DNA from: Centroberyx gerrardi
Lineage: Eukaryota; Chordata; Actinopteri; Beryciformes; Berycidae
Assembly (NCBI RefSeq): GCF_048128805.1
Contig: NC_136005.1
Location: forward strand, 14,955,760-15,019,759
Direction: 5' to 3'
DNA length: 64,000 nt
The notes beneath the pieces were generated by a model. The model ran no database searches, was not told where the DNA came from, and saw only the letters and a program-made list of their open reading frames with translations. A program made the translations under genes and the position numbers. Shown here piece by piece: positions 31,344-44,333 of the stretch (position 1 is its first letter; every line of letters starts with the position of its first letter).

Positions 31344-33030
31344 CAGAATCACAATCAGAATCAGCTTTATTGGCCAAGTATGTACACATACAAGGAATTT
31401 GACTCCGGGTTTTCATTGCTCTCAATATACTTACACAGAATAGATATACAGCTAAAAACAAGGACAACAAGATGAACAGAGGTAAACCTAAACATTTAAC
31501 ATTTAACTACTATGTACAAATATCCTTTGTAAGCAAAGGACAATAGTGCAATGGTGCAGAGTGCAAAGATGCTGGAATAAATATGGAGTTGTTGGTGTAA
31601 CAGGTTACATTATATACATGAGGTATTACACATTACATACATGGGGGGGAGGGTAATTATATATATACATGAGGTAGGTGTTACAGGTTTATTGCACAGG
31701 TATAGTTTCTGTCACTGTATGACTGATTTAAGTGTTCATCAGAGTGATGGCCTGTGGGAAGAAACTGTTCTTGTGTCTGGTTGTTTTGGCGTACAGAGGG
31801 GAGGAGTTGGAACAGGTTGTGTCCAGGGTGTGATGGGTCTGCAGTGATCTTTCCTGCCCGTTTCCTGACTCTGGAGATGTATAAGTCCTGAATGGAGGGC
31901 AGGTTGGCACCAATGATTTTTCCTGCCGTCCTGACTGTCCTTTGTAGTCTGTTCCTGTCCTGTTTGGTGGCCGATCCAAACCAGACTGTGATGGATGTGC
32001 AGAGAACAGACTGGATTATTGCAGAGTAGAACTGGATCAGCAGCTCCTGAGGCAGGTTGAACTTCCTGAGCTGGCGTAGGAAGTACATCCTCTGCTGGGC
32101 CTTTTTGATGAGTGTGTCTATGTTGGATGCCCACTTTAGGTCCTGGGAGATTGTGGATCCCAGAAACCTGAAGTTTTCCACAGCAGACACGGTGCTGTTG
32201 AGTATGGTGAGGGGGGGCAGTGTTGGGGGGCTCCTCCGAAAGTCCACTGTCATCTCCACAGTTTTGAGCTTGTTCAGCTCCAGGTTGTTATGACCACACC
32301 AGAGGGCCAGCTGTTCAACCTCCCGTCTGTATGCAGACTCGTCACTGTCTCGGATGAGGCCGATGACCTGCAAACTTCAGGAGTTTAACAGATGGGTCTC
32401 CTGAGGTGCAGTCATTTGTGTAGAGGGAGAAGAGCAGAGGGGAGAGCACACATCCTTGGGGGGCGCCAGTGCTGATTGTCCGGGTGCTGGATATGATTTT
32501 CCCCAGCCTCACCTGCTGCCTCCTGTCTGTCAGGAAGTCTGTGATCCACTGACAGGTGGAGGCTGGCATAGCGAGCTGGGTGAGTTTGGAGCGGAGGATT
32601 TCTGGGATGATGGTGTTGAACGCCGAGCTGAAGTCCACAAACAGGATCCTTGCGTATGTCCCTGGGGAGTCGAGGTGTTGCAGGATGTAGTGCAGTCCCA
32701 TGTTGACCGCATCATCCACTGACCTGTTTGCCCGGTAGGCAAACTGCAGGGGGTCCAGCAGGCAGCCTGTGATGTCTTTCAGGTGGGCCAACACCAGTCT
32801 CTTGAAGGATTTCATGACCACAGACGTCAGGGCGACGGGCCTGTAGTCATTTAATCCTGTGATAGAGGGTTTCTTGGGGACCGGGATGATTGTGGAGTGT
32901 TTGAAGCAGGAGGGGACTTCACACAGCTCCAGTGATCTGTTGAAGATCCGTGTAAAGATGGGGGCTAGCTGGTCAGCACAGACTTTCAGGCAGGAGGGTG
33001 ACACGCCGTCTGGGCCTGGTTTTGAACCAA
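31344..33030 (-). mobile_element. 5'-truncated LINE (Rex/Babar-like) in the 5' flank of copy D
   Basis: The minus strand encodes reverse transcriptase text from [13 protein letters not shown] through [29 protein letters not shown] and [15 protein letters not shown] (33079-32342), then in a second frame NNLELNKLKTVEM, RFLGSTI and KKAQQRMYFLRQL (32373-31681). The frames break where the catalytic A-D-D box should be (KFAGH), so it is dead. The 3' tail repeats ATTCTG. Copy E has an empty site (AAGCTTTTGAACAAGAAC, about 21020). Confidence 0.88.
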
Positions 33031-33336
33031 GAACAAGAACACCACCAAGTGGGGTATCACGTGTCTGCATGATCACCACAGCATTCAGACTGTGATTTTG
33101 ACAGAGGTCTTCTACAAGATTATCATGAATTTACAGACACTGTTTGAGTGTATGGACTTTACAGGTTAAACGTGATGAAGAAAATAAATTTGAATAAGGT
33201 TAATAAATGTTATTCTGAATGTTTTATTGCCAATATAGCACATTTGATTTATGATTGTAGTCTATAGTAGCCTGTTGCACTATGAGGCCTTAGCTCTCCT
33301 GCCATTCAAACAGTGAGGTTTTTTTTTAGGCCTGCT

Positions 33337-33664
33337 TGTCACGATGAGGTGTGATGAAGACCCAAATGCAGGACAGCGAGGCAGGTAGTGATCAAACCCC
33401 AAGACTGGGTGTTTAATATAACGGGTGCAGGAAACAACAGGTAAACAGAGACGGGAGCACTTAACTGACACGTAACAGGAAATAATGATCCGACAAAGAC
33501 TGACTGGGGAACAAGACTAATATACACATGGGGAGGTGATTACAAATCAGAAACAGCTGGGGCAAACAGAGAACATGGCACCTAGAACTAGACAGGGACC
33601 ATAATACACATAGAAATACAAAAACTAGACAATGAAGCAGGGACTGAAAGTCACAAACATGACA
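33337..33664. mobile_element. 328-bp solo LTR downstream of copy C
   Basis: Begins TGTCACGATG, ends AACATGACA and is flanked by CTGCT on both sides (33332-33336, 33665-33669). Copies D and A have the empty site (GGCCTGCTATTGAATC in the D flank). TG...CA ends and a 5-bp duplication make a solo LTR the best reading. The identical insertion lies downstream of copy B. Confidence 0.85.
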
Positions 33665-33759
33665 CTGCTATTGAATCTAATGCAGTGAAGTTGTAAAATT
33701 CTTCCATTATTATCAGATTATGATAAAGAATGAGCACAAGGAACTGAATCTCAGGATAA

Positions 33760-33765
33760 TTTATT
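33760..33765 (-). other. Candidate poly(A) signal of copy C
   Basis: AATAAA on the minus strand in the conserved 3' block, about 543 bases after the stop. Confidence 0.4.
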
Positions 33766-34307
33766 TACATTCAAGTACAAGTTGGATTTTGGTCTGAACG
33801 AGTCTAACATCTATTATACAATGTTAAGTGTATTCTGAATTTAGTTCAGTGATAATTCTTTAAAAAAGGTTGACATAATCTTTTGTTTCAAGGATTTTAT
33901 TACATATTTAAAAATATTATATACAGGATTATTGGACAGGCTTATTGAGAATAAAATGTTTCCAAGTTATGTTTTGCTTACACTATAGGACATTAAAACA
34001 ACATGGTGATACAGATTACAGAAGACCTTTTCAAGGTATAACATAGGGTAACTGCTGTGGAAAACAACTTCTGTATTTGAGTAAATTGACAGACAGACAT
34101 AAAATTTAGAATGTTGATCAAAATTTTCGTAAAGATTTGAGCATTGATGATTTATCATGACAAAGCACAGTGCCACTCAGCCTTGGGCAATAAAAAGAAC
34201 ATTTTTAAAGTTTATGCTGCTTGAGGTACTGCGCCGTTTGTCTTATTTCTTTGTTAAGCATGGGATTTATCATTAGAGGGTAGAGCAGGTCAGAGACAGT
34301 GAGTGGT

Positions 34308-37300
34308 TTATCTTGGTATGGCACAGAGGCAATAAGGTTTGGGACAGTGAGTGGAACCCAACTTGAAGTCCAGACTGGGCTCCTCTCCAGTGGGTGCAGA
34401 GAATGAGAACCTCTGAAGGAGGGAGGTGAAGAAGAGGAATAACTCCATCCTGGCCAGTGGTTCCCCAGGACATGCACGCTTACCTGGGAAGACATAATAC
34501 TCTAGTTCAGTTTGATTCACAACCGGCGGGACCATCATTATAAATGCACGATTCGTGGCAAAGCTTTGTTCAAACCCACAGAATCTTATTTTAAATTCTA
34601 GTCAAGATCCAAAGGTTTCCAAAGATACCAAATATGTCTTGCTGAATTACAGACAAATGTGTATTTAAATGGTGAACAAACAGATCTAGACTTTTGACTT
34701 TTGGCTGCACCATTTGATGTAATGGTGCAGCCATAGAAAAATCTTGGGTTTTAATATTTCACTCAATATAAGCGTGCTACAGCTTCAATGAAGCGTTGGA
34801 ATGAGCAGATGCAGAATATGTAACATTGTCATACAGTATGAAAAAAAAAAAGAATTTTGAAGCTACTTAAGGAGAAATTTAGGGGAAACTCAGGGTGCAA
34901 GGGGTTTTAAGAGTAAGGATCCACCATAGAACTGAAATGAGTAAATATTATCACTTGGTTAAAACAGCATGTAATTGATTTTTGGTTGTAACTACTGACC
35001 GGCTGAAAAAGGAAGGAAGGCCTCTCTCTTTCTAAATTTGCCATCCTGGTCCAGGAAGTGTTGAGGGTTGAAAGAGTGTGGAGTCTCCCACACAGACTCA
35101 TCATGTAGAACTGAGTGCAGCGTGGGCAGGATCATGGTGCCCTGAGTTTAGAGCATTAATCAAGAAAGCAAATCAAATCAACCTTTTGCTGACATTACTG
35201 GTCTACAAGAGCAAGGAGCCCATGGACTGAAGCAGGGGAGCGTGTCTGTATGGCTGTACTGAAAAGGCTGCAGACTGATGGACTCTACCCACGAAGGGAG
35301 CATCTATTCAGAGACTGTTGATTCAACACTGGAGGGGTTGAAGAGAGACTTACCCACTAATGGTGCCTAATTTATGTTGTGTTGGGTTGTCATTTGGTGC
35401 CTAATGAACTATGGGTGAGAACAAGAACTAACTCTCCAGTGTCCTAGACGACAATCCTTGTCACATTCAGCAATTCCTTCTCACATGTGCGTCATGTACC
35501 TTTGGGATAGTGTACTTGCCCAGCGTGGTGTTCTTGGTTGCCATATGGGGCAAATTCAGGGGCACAATGTTTCCCATTCTCTGGATCTCATGGATGACTG
35601 CGTCAGTATAGGGCATGTTTTCTCTGTCGGTCACAGAGGGTTGCCTGGATGAACCAACTACAGTATCGATCTCAGCCTGGACCCTCTCTGCACATAGAAA
35701 GAACAGGAAACAATGTCTGATTTGGTGTCCCTCATGCATGGCTGCTGAGAAAATTATGTCTATGACAGCCACAGATCCTTGAAGAATGCAAGCAACCCAG
35801 AACCTGCCACCCACCATACACTCACTCTCTCTCTCACTCACTCTCTCTCTCCCTCACACACACACACACCTTGTATGTGTGGGTAGTACATCATGTATAG
35901 CAGTCCCCAGTGTAGAGTAGTGGTTGTGGTCTCAGTTCCAGCGCCGAACAGGTCCATGGTGCAAAAACACAAATTCTCCAGATCAAACCCAGAATCTGGA
36001 TCCTCCTTCTACTGACAACACAACAAAGCAACTGCAAGAATCAGTGGCTTGTCAACATTCACAGCCATTTCTTTAGAAAATGCATAGAGGATGCACACAC
36101 AAACACACACACACACCTCTCCCATTTCTGAGAGGAAGCAGTCAATGTAGTCTCTTGGTGATGAGGGGTCATAGTCTTCTCTGTGTTCTTTGATCCTAAT
36201 TTTCACAAAGTCAATCAGCTTATCCAACAGAGCAAAAAACCTCTGGTGAGGTCCAGGGAGCCACTTCATCAGCCAGGGCAGCATGTTGTAAATCTATAGA
36301 GCAAACACACAGTTACCCAGACAGATAGTGTGCCATCTTAACAGCCTGCACACATTTGCATGCATGCATACACACACATCCGTCAACAGATCTTCAACAT
36401 TCAATGCTCATTGCTAGTTTCTGTGGTCAGGCTGGATATAGCCTTGTGTATGAAGTGAATGCTCTTGTTATACTTTATTGCAATAAATTGACATAAAAAA
36501 TCCTCATAAAGCCTGTTCTATATAATGAAGAGGCTCACCTGTGCCCATGTCCCTCCCTCTAAGTACACCAACTCATTGAAGTCCTGAAGGATAGACTGGT
36601 ACTGCTTGTCACTGTACTCAAAGCGATTCCCAAACACCAAGCAGCAGATTACGTTGGATACAGCATTGTTCACCAGCAGCTGGGCATTGAAGGGCTCACC
36701 TGAAAAATGCGAAAGAGACCCAAACATTGTGAAACATAGGGCCAATGGTCAAAACGTAAAACATATGATGGGCCGCAAGGAAGGAAAAGCACTATTTGAT
36801 ATTGATTATGCATGATTATAACAAGTAGATATAACAAATACATACCACGGCTAACTGCCAAAATTAAGTATACATTTGAGTTTTAACACAGTTGTGGTTC
36901 CTCAGATAATCAAGCAATTAACATCCCATCATGCTTAGAGTCATGTGTAAAAATGCTGGGCAGACCCAATTATCCAATATTTTGACTACCACAGCTCAAA
37001 GAAGAGATTTCAGTGATTGTGAGAGAGAGGTGACTGTTAGAGACTGCTCAACGTGTTTGACAAGGACCAGGCTCAACTGATGTTGGCAAATTAGAGGGAA
37101 ATACATCATCAACTAGGCGCAAGTATGGAGAAAATTACATACTCCCAAGCCACAATGCCCATGAATTGGTGCGAGATGCAAGGAAACACAGAGCAATTCT
37201 GAATCAGTCAACTGCATGTCAATCTAAGTTTGAGCAGGTAGTTTCATCAAGAACAGTTCCTTGAAAACTTCATAGAGAGGGATACTATACTTGGGTTACA

Positions 37301-40300
37301 GTGCATAAACCCTTTATTACACATAAAAATACACCTTTGCAAGTGAAGTGGTACATAGAACACAAGCATCGGTGTACTGAGCAGTGGAAAAAGTCATATG
37401 GTCAGATGGGTCGTCACATGCGAGGTGGCTGTGTTACAGTGTGGGCTGCTTTTTACTGGCATGGTTCTGATCCATTGAACCCACAGCAGGGTAAATGTCA
37501 AGAACTATACAGCAAAATCTGAGTAATCACATTCATCCAGTGGTGACAATACTCCCATCCACAGGACACGCACGGTCACAGAACGGTTTGTTGACCATGA
37601 AAAGGATGTAAATGTATCTCCCTTGGTCAGCCCTGTTCCCACATCTTAACCAATTAAGCACTTACAGAAGATTCTGGAGCATTTCCTGAGACAGCATTTT
37701 CCACCATTTGCGTAATACCTTGTTGATGAGCAAAGGCCTCATTCAGATAGTGGCACTCCTGCTGGATGGATGGTTCGAGGGTCTTCTTGCCCACACCAAA
37801 GTTCCTGAGTGCATGGAGAGCAAATCTCTGCTGCTGCTTCCACTGATAGCCATTTGAAAACACTAAACCTGTTGGGAACATAAAACAGCGTAGACTGGAA
37901 GCAACTGGAACTGACTGAAAGCAACAGTGTTTAGGTTTTCATCCCTTTTCATTGCACTAAAGAGGTGTTAATATAAAACATATACACAACAATATAAAAA
38001 AATATAAAAAGTATAAAAGAAAATATAAAAGTACTCTTTACTATTCTATTTTTTCCAATAACTTTTTTAATTTTATTTAAAATCAACACATTATGTATTT
38101 GTGGGTCCTATCTGATACTACTGTCCTGAGTAGACTTAGGTACAATCACTAGCAACGTTTTCAAACAAAATGCAACGCACACTACCTTTATTCCTAAACG
38201 CTTCCTGAAACAGTGGGATGACAGGGCGATCTGTGTAATCCTCCCCTCTTTCGACCAAGGCTTCTCTCACAAGCTTGTACCCGTTGATTACCACAATCCT
38301 TCCACCAAAGAGTCGTAGGCTGAAAATGTTTCCATATTTCTCTGCAAACTGAGAGAGAAACAGCAGATTGGTATTGTGGTCCAACATTCAGTGGCCTGTT
38401 CACATTGTAGAGCTCAATGGGAAGATACAATAGATGAGGAATATGAAAGGAATATGTTAGATACACTGAGCTAGCAACCACAGTATTCTCCATTAGTTCC
38501 ATGCATTTGTCCCCATATCCACTGCTAGTTTAGTCTTTGGGATTTGTGGTCAGGTCATTGAGGTGACAATTAAAACAGCTTCCTAAGCAGCCAAACTAAA
38601 CAGCCATGTGGCTCTGGTTGAAGAGAAAAAAACCAGGTAGGCTACAAATTAAGGAAATCCTAAAGATGCAAGTTTTCATTTACCAAATGCTGGTAGCTAA
38701 ATTGGGTAGTCACACTTTGGATTCCTCGCCTGGTTTAGTTCCTTAACACACGTCAATAAAAACAAGATAACAAAAATCATTAATACAGGGCAGGAATTAT
38801 ACCACGGCCAAACGGCCAGTGCCGTGGATGCCCCGGAGTGTGGTCGTAATGTATGGAGATTTTTTCCTATCTTTAATCAAGAGCGTGGTCTTTCAATTTG
38901 AGAGCATGATTTATTGATTTCACGTTCAGATTTTGTAATGCTTTCCCTCAAACCCTGTCCTCGCACTCAAATATCTCCTGCTTGCACTTAGATTTGCTCT
39001 GCTTCTGCTCAAACTGTATGCTTGCACTCAGATATAATGTTGCTTGCACACAGATTTCCTGCGCTCCAGCTTCAGCCCTTCTCCTCGCACTCAGGCTGCT
39101 TCTGTGCGCTCGTGAAACGTCTGCTCTCGGATTTCTGCTCTGCTCTCGGATTTCTGCTCTGCTCTCAGATTTTTTGTGCAACAACCCTGTCAAAATTCCC
39201 CAACCAATAGAATGCCAGGTGTAGTGTTGACCAATGAAATGATCCCTGCCTCGTTGCGGGTGCGTTTGCTTTACTTCTTAGAGCATCCCGTACGGGCAGT
39301 TACTGTTTAACCGGGTTCTTCACTTGTACGCTACAAACTACAGTTACATGTATAACAGGCACCAGGAGTTTACCGGTATCCACCGTTGTTTGCATGTAAG
39401 CCGAAGCTAACTGAAGCTAAAGTAGAATCTATACAATTATATCATATCGCCGTTTATTTCGATGCGCGAGCTCAGTCCACCTGACAGCCCTCTGTTCTGT
39501 CGGCGGCATGGAGGTTTCGGTGCGCCGAGGGCTTACTGCCGACGCTTCGAGTTTCCCGGGGACACGGTTCCGGCCAGTGCTGATAGCTGGCTGCCGATTT
39601 GTTCCCGGTGATCCGGCCGAGATTTCGGCAGGTCCCGACGCCGATGTGTCACCGGGTGTCCCCGATAGGTACGGGCCGTTGGCCCGGTGGAGAGGACAGC
39701 GGCGGAGAGAGGAGATGGACACGGTCCAGCCATATACTAGGTTTTGACCTAGTCTTGTTTCCTTTGTTTTTTTCCCCGGCCTGTATTTGAGGCCGGCCTT
39801 TATTTGTTCGTGTCGACCACGGCCCTGGCCATTATCAGAGACCCGGCTTTTAATTGACTACAGGCCACTATTAGAGGAAATACGGTATGTGCTGTATCAC
39901 ACTGCAGCACTTAATTTTTCTATTAGGATATTTATTTTGTTGAGGAAAAAGGACTGAAAAAAGGATTTTAATAACCATTGGTTTTGGCCTTGGTGCCCTA
40001 CATTTTGGCCGCGATGCCCCAATAAATTTGTATTTATCAAAGGCCAAAGTGGCCTTGCCCTAAAAATGGCTTAATTCCAGGCCTGTTAATATCTCAAGCA
40101 AAATCTGCAGAATCAAATGCCGGGACATTACATCACTGTTCACATCCCATGCGATACACAAGGCAAACCGGATCATAGAAGACACAACTCATCCACTCAA
40201 CAGCCAATATGAACTACTCCCATCAGGACGCAGGTTTCGGACCCCACTTCACAGAACAAGAAGAACAAATAAAACATTCATAGGACTAATCAACAACGGA

Positions 40301-43300
40301 CTCTGATCACTGTTCCCCATTGTTCCCCATTTCCCCCCATTGCCAATCATGTATGTTTTGTGTCCTGTTATGACATTAATGTGATGTCCTGTCTTGCTTG
40401 TGATAATGTTTATTTCCTTTTGTTTGTCGTTTGCCACCGATGATTGTACAGAACAAATTTCCTAACGGACAAATAAAGATGAATTCATTCATTCATTCAC
40501 AATATCCTCAATACCTGGTAACTGTTTAACATAGATGAGTCTACTGTAGAAATCATTTCTCAAATCCTCCTGTCGGACATCATTCCAACTAAAACTCCTA
40601 AAAGAGGTTCTTGATACAATTGGCACATCAATTTTATTGTTTATAAATAGTTTATTTAATTTTAACTATTGGTTCTGCCCCCTCCTACTAAAAAAATATG
40701 CCCTTAATTTAACCACTAGTGAAAAAACGAATCTTGATATCCTTTCCAAACTGTCTTTCCTGTCCAAGGTATTGGAGAAAGTAGTTCCCACACAGTTAAC
40801 ATCCTATCTGAACCATAACATATTTCAAAAATTTCAGTCTGATTTTATAGTGCTAGATGGTACAGAGACTGCTTTGCAAGGGTTACTAATGATTTGTTGA
40901 TGGCATCTAATGTGGGCAACTGTTCTCTCTTCTAGATTTGACACTGTTGACCATGGTATCCTTCTTAGGTGTCCTGAAAAATTGGGTTGCCATTACTGAT
41001 ACTGCTCTGAATCTGTTTAAATCCTATCTCACAGGGAGGAATTTCTCTGTAGTTGATGGGAATGCTTTGTTTGTAGTGGGCATCATCTGTGGTATCCCTC
41101 AGGGGTCAGTTCTTGGCCCTCTACTATTCAATATTCATATGCTCCCTCTTGGCAACATCATTTCGGACTTTTGGCCAATATTAAACCTGCGGCTAGCTGC
41201 TTCCTCCAACTAAGAAATATCACAAAAATCAGATTCTATCTTTCCTTTGCTGATCTTGACAAATAATTCTCTATACTCTATTCTCTAACTAAGTTGAAGC
41301 TCTCTCAATCACCTGCAGCTTGTACAGCAGCTGCAAGGCTTGAAACGAATTCCAGGAAGCATGATCATATCAGCCCCATTTTAGCCTCTTTACACTGGCT
41401 ACCTGTTAAATATATTATCAAATTTAAGATCTTACTGATGACTTTTAAGGCTAAACTGGGTCTTGCCCCTTCTGATCTTCTGTCTTCCTATGAGCCCGAT
41501 TCCTGGCAGATAATCTACTATGGATCTTTTGGTTGTCCAAAGGTCCAGGCAAGTGTGTTACTGGCGGCATGATTGTGCGGACGGTCAGGTCAGATTGTAA
41601 CAACTGCAAATGGAGGCAGGCAGAGTTTCTGGGCTGTGAATAAAAATACAGGTTCAACTGACAGCTGACTCAGGAGTCAGTATTATCTGCAGGTCCAAGT
41701 ACTACATATAAGAGCCAAATTATATCTAGCCTAGGTCCAAAATCACCAAACTTATCCTTTGAAATATTTTTTTGTTGGAAAATGCTAGCATAAATTCCTA
41801 TGTTGTTTGACAGCCGTGAAAAGGTTATTAACGCAATTAAGGCAATTAACGACTACAACATCAAACATTCTATGGCAACCATCTTTAAATGTACCAAAAG
41901 ACATACTGGCTGATAATCAATGTGTGTTCTTGAGTCCTCCATGACATGTTTTACGTAGCTAATATGTGAAGCACAACTCCAAAACAAAAGAATGAAAGGA
42001 CAAAGGATCAAGTCTCAGCAGCCGGGGACCACCAGGGGTCCTTGAGGGGTTTTAGGGGGTCCCCAGCAAATTGATGAATTGTTAAACTTCAGTATCATTT
42101 AATTTACAATAAGTTACTGCAATTACAGAATGTAGAAGAATGACTATTTAGATCATTTAGATCATCATTCACTGTTATCTCTCTACCTACAGTCAATGTT
42201 GTGCATTGAACGTGCTCATGTTTTTGATGAACGGTGAACTGAACGTATCCGTTTGCAACTACTGAACGTGAACGTGAGCGTCGTTAACTCCCGCGAGAGT
42301 TAACGACGCTCACGCACTGTGTTTTACGGCACCCGAGGATTTACGGCACCCAGCATGGCTAGTGCAACTGGCAATTCAGACGCAGCTACCGGTACTGCTG
42401 AAGTACTCTAAATACTCTAAATTGTGTGCTCTGCAGAACTGAAATCTTAGCACATCTTTCAGCTAGCGACTGTAATGAAGCCAGTGGTGGAGCCTGTACC
42501 AGCTCGCTTGGAAGCATATGAATCTATTTTATGTTTTTGAACTGCTGCATAATTTGGTTCATGCAGGCTAAATAAAATTTCCATTGCATCTACAGTATAC
42601 CTTTACTGCACCTTTTTTTTCACTTTCTGCATAATATGACACATTGTTTAAGTGGTAAAGCATATACTCACATTGGTTTTTCTGGCTTTTAAAAGTAATC
42701 TCTGTCTGATTCTATAGTAGTATACAGTAATTAATTTAGTTTGGGAAGTGGGCAGTGGCAATGATTGGGGGCTGGGGATGGATGGGTAGGAGGAGGTTCT
42801 ATTGAAAAAGAATAGCTCAGAGCAGCTCATTTAAAAAAAAAACGGAAGAAATGAACGTGAACTAGTTCATTTTTTGGGACTGTGAACTTAGTTCAAAATT
42901 CAAAATTGTGAACTATGAGTTAATTTTAATCTGTGTCAACTGAACTTTGAGCTAGCTCTTGTGAAGTGTGAACTTGCACAACACTGCCTACAGTACAGAT
43001 AGTCTCGGAATTCTGGACAAAGTCATATCTAACAATAAAAATATTCTCAGATTTGGGTCTGAGAGCCAAAATGTTACAGCCCATCTCAAACTGCAAGGAA
43101 GCTTCTTTGTACTTACTTTCGTTATCAACAAGACAACTTGGGAAGAAGTTCTCCACAAGGACCCAAGCACAGAACCTGAATGGATAACATGGTCCTTCCA
43201 CTGTTTGCCATTTTTAGTTGATATAGAGACAGCGCAAGTCCGAGCATTCAGGCCATAAAGTGTGTCACACTTGCTTGAGAACTTTGCAGACGAGTCTGTT

Positions 43301-44249
43301 GCACGAGTGCTTAGCAACTTGTCAAAACTCTATGGAAAGCTGGCGTTAGACAAGGTTAACGTAGCACTATCAAAGATTGTGCTTTTCTTGCTAGCCCTTC
43401 TCGTCAAAACCAGCATATTAGCAAACCTAGCTGGTAAGCATCATCAACTTTAGCCCCTTAAATGATATAAACTAACATAGCTTAGCCTAGCTTTAGTGGA
43501 GAAGAAAAGTTAGCATTCGCTAATTTCAACCAGCTAATGGACATCGGCTGAAACTCATGCATTCAACTTTAACCACTTCCACTAACTGCACAGATGTCAA
43601 AACCTTTGACCTACGTTACTTACAAAGACAGCAGCAGCTGATAAAAGAGCTCAGTGGAGGCAGGGTGACAACTTAATTCAGCTGCAATGCCAGTTTTCCA
43701 CTGCTTTGGCTCTTGCTGTAAAACCTCTCACCTGCAGTGACTTGCTGCAAGTCAGTTCATACAGAAGCTAACGTTAGCCTCACATAAAAATGGCCGCCAC
43801 TCCGACCATCCAGGAACGTTGATTTGAAAGTGAAAGACCGTTTATATCCATTCAAGTTCTGTGGACCCCTATCGACTTGGCATTCTTGGAGTGATGGATG
43901 ACATTGATCCATCAGGAAATGTCTATTGTATTGATTCTGTTTCCATGGTCTCACCGTTACACGGTCTCAGTGTTTATCGGATATTTTATAAAGGCTCCGA
44001 ATGTGACAGAATCCCAACTGAAGACCAGAACTACGTCACATTACCTACCTTGGTGAAATCCAGGTGTATTTCGCTGGGTTTGATGCGATGAAGGTCACCA
44101 ATCAGAGGAAGAGACCATGGTCCAGGAGGAAAGTTTCTCGGGACTCTGTTCTTCAAAACATCAGCAAACAACAAGAAAACACACACAAATATTAAAACAC
44201 TCCTCCCGTCCATCCATTCCAGGGCTATTACGTCATGTAGTGTTTCCAT
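34308..44249 (-). CDS. Cytochrome P450 family 2, copy C, C-helix arginine replaced
   Basis: Exons 44049-44249, 38186-38348, 37719-37868, 36539-36699, 36117-36293, 35870-36008, 35500-35687, 35000-35141, 34308-34483; 498 residues, open throughout. Membrane anchor, PPGP (41-44), AGTETT (307-312), ExxR (E364/R367) and the heme loop with C445 are all present. The C-helix motif reads W131-KQQ-Q135 where the other copies have R135, a single CGG-to-CAG type change. In CYP2 structures this arginine pairs with a heme propionate, so folding or heme retention may suffer. It also carries HTLRN to HALRN in the same helix and R492 to C near the end. Pocket positions: F125, VPLNLPH in SRS5, LGST at 482-485. 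Exons 4-5 and intron 1 resemble copy E most, while the 3' flank resembles copy B. Family firm; activity uncertain. Confidence 0.92.
36980..37650 (+). mobile_element. Tc1/mariner transposase remnant, intron 3 of copy C
   Basis: Plus-strand text [17 protein letters not shown], then EQWKKSYGQ, then [14 protein letters not shown] (about 37301-37450) matches the middle of Tc1-type transposases. Stops and gaps are frequent. It makes up most of intron 3 and is shared by B, D (partly) and E (interrupted). Confidence 0.75.
38786..40085. mobile_element. 1.3-kb non-autonomous hAT-like element, intron 1 of copy C
   Basis: Starts CAGGGCAGGAATTA and ends TTAATTCCAGGCCTG (inverted repeats with two mismatches); TTAATA flanks both sides (38780-38785, 40086-40091). 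Copy E has the empty site (ATCATTAATATCTC, about 16710). The interior has a degenerate tandem repeat (38960-39175, units like TTGCACTCAGAT and GCTCTCGGATTTCT) and a CpG-rich core (about 39280-39720). No transposase seen. Confidence 0.8.
40110..40500 (+). mobile_element. LINE 3' end with (ATTC)n tail, intron 1 of copy C
   Basis: Near-identical to 16725-17120 in copy E, including the ATTCATTC tail. Confidence 0.65.
40540..41560 (+). mobile_element. L2-like LINE fragment, intron 1 of copy C
   Basis: Same LINE as in copies B, D and E. The reverse transcriptase text ends at [13 protein letters not shown], an internal deletion follows, then the ORF C-terminus ([28 protein letters not shown]) at about 41370-41490. 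Confidence 0.75.
42194..42986. mobile_element. 793-bp non-autonomous hAT element, intron 1 of copy C
   Basis: Same element, length and target duplication (CCTACAGT at 42186-42193 and 42987-42994) as 18333-19125 in copy E. The first bases read CAATG instead of CAGTG. An internal hairpin at 42273-42314 has a perfect 18-bp stem. Confidence 0.93.
42273..42314. repeat. 18-bp perfect-stem hairpin inside the hAT element of copy C
   Basis: CGTGAGCGTCGTTAACTC pairs exactly with GAGTTAACGACGCTCACG around a CCGCGA loop; the copy E version has one mismatch. Confidence 0.85.
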
Positions 44250-44316
44250 TTGATATTTTTAGGAGCAGCAGACTTAAGTGTTTGTTATTCTGTTTTGACT
44301 GCCGTAACATGAGTGC

Positions 44317-44333
44317 TCGACTGGGCCAGTCGA
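44317..44333. promoter_or_regulatory. 17-bp palindrome upstream of copy C
   Basis: Same TCGACTGG-G-CCAGTCGA as in copies E and B, 68 bases before the ATG. Confidence 0.45.

Noticed and set aside
31681-32373. Open frames in the spacer upstream of copy D as a host gene
   Set aside because: Both strands' long frames are explained by a LINE reverse transcriptase on the minus strand, with the frame broken at its active site.
39508-39747. GC-rich open frames on both strands at 39430-39790 as a gene
   Set aside because: They lie wholly inside the hAT-like element, have no recognisable domain, and are expected by chance in CpG-rich sequence.
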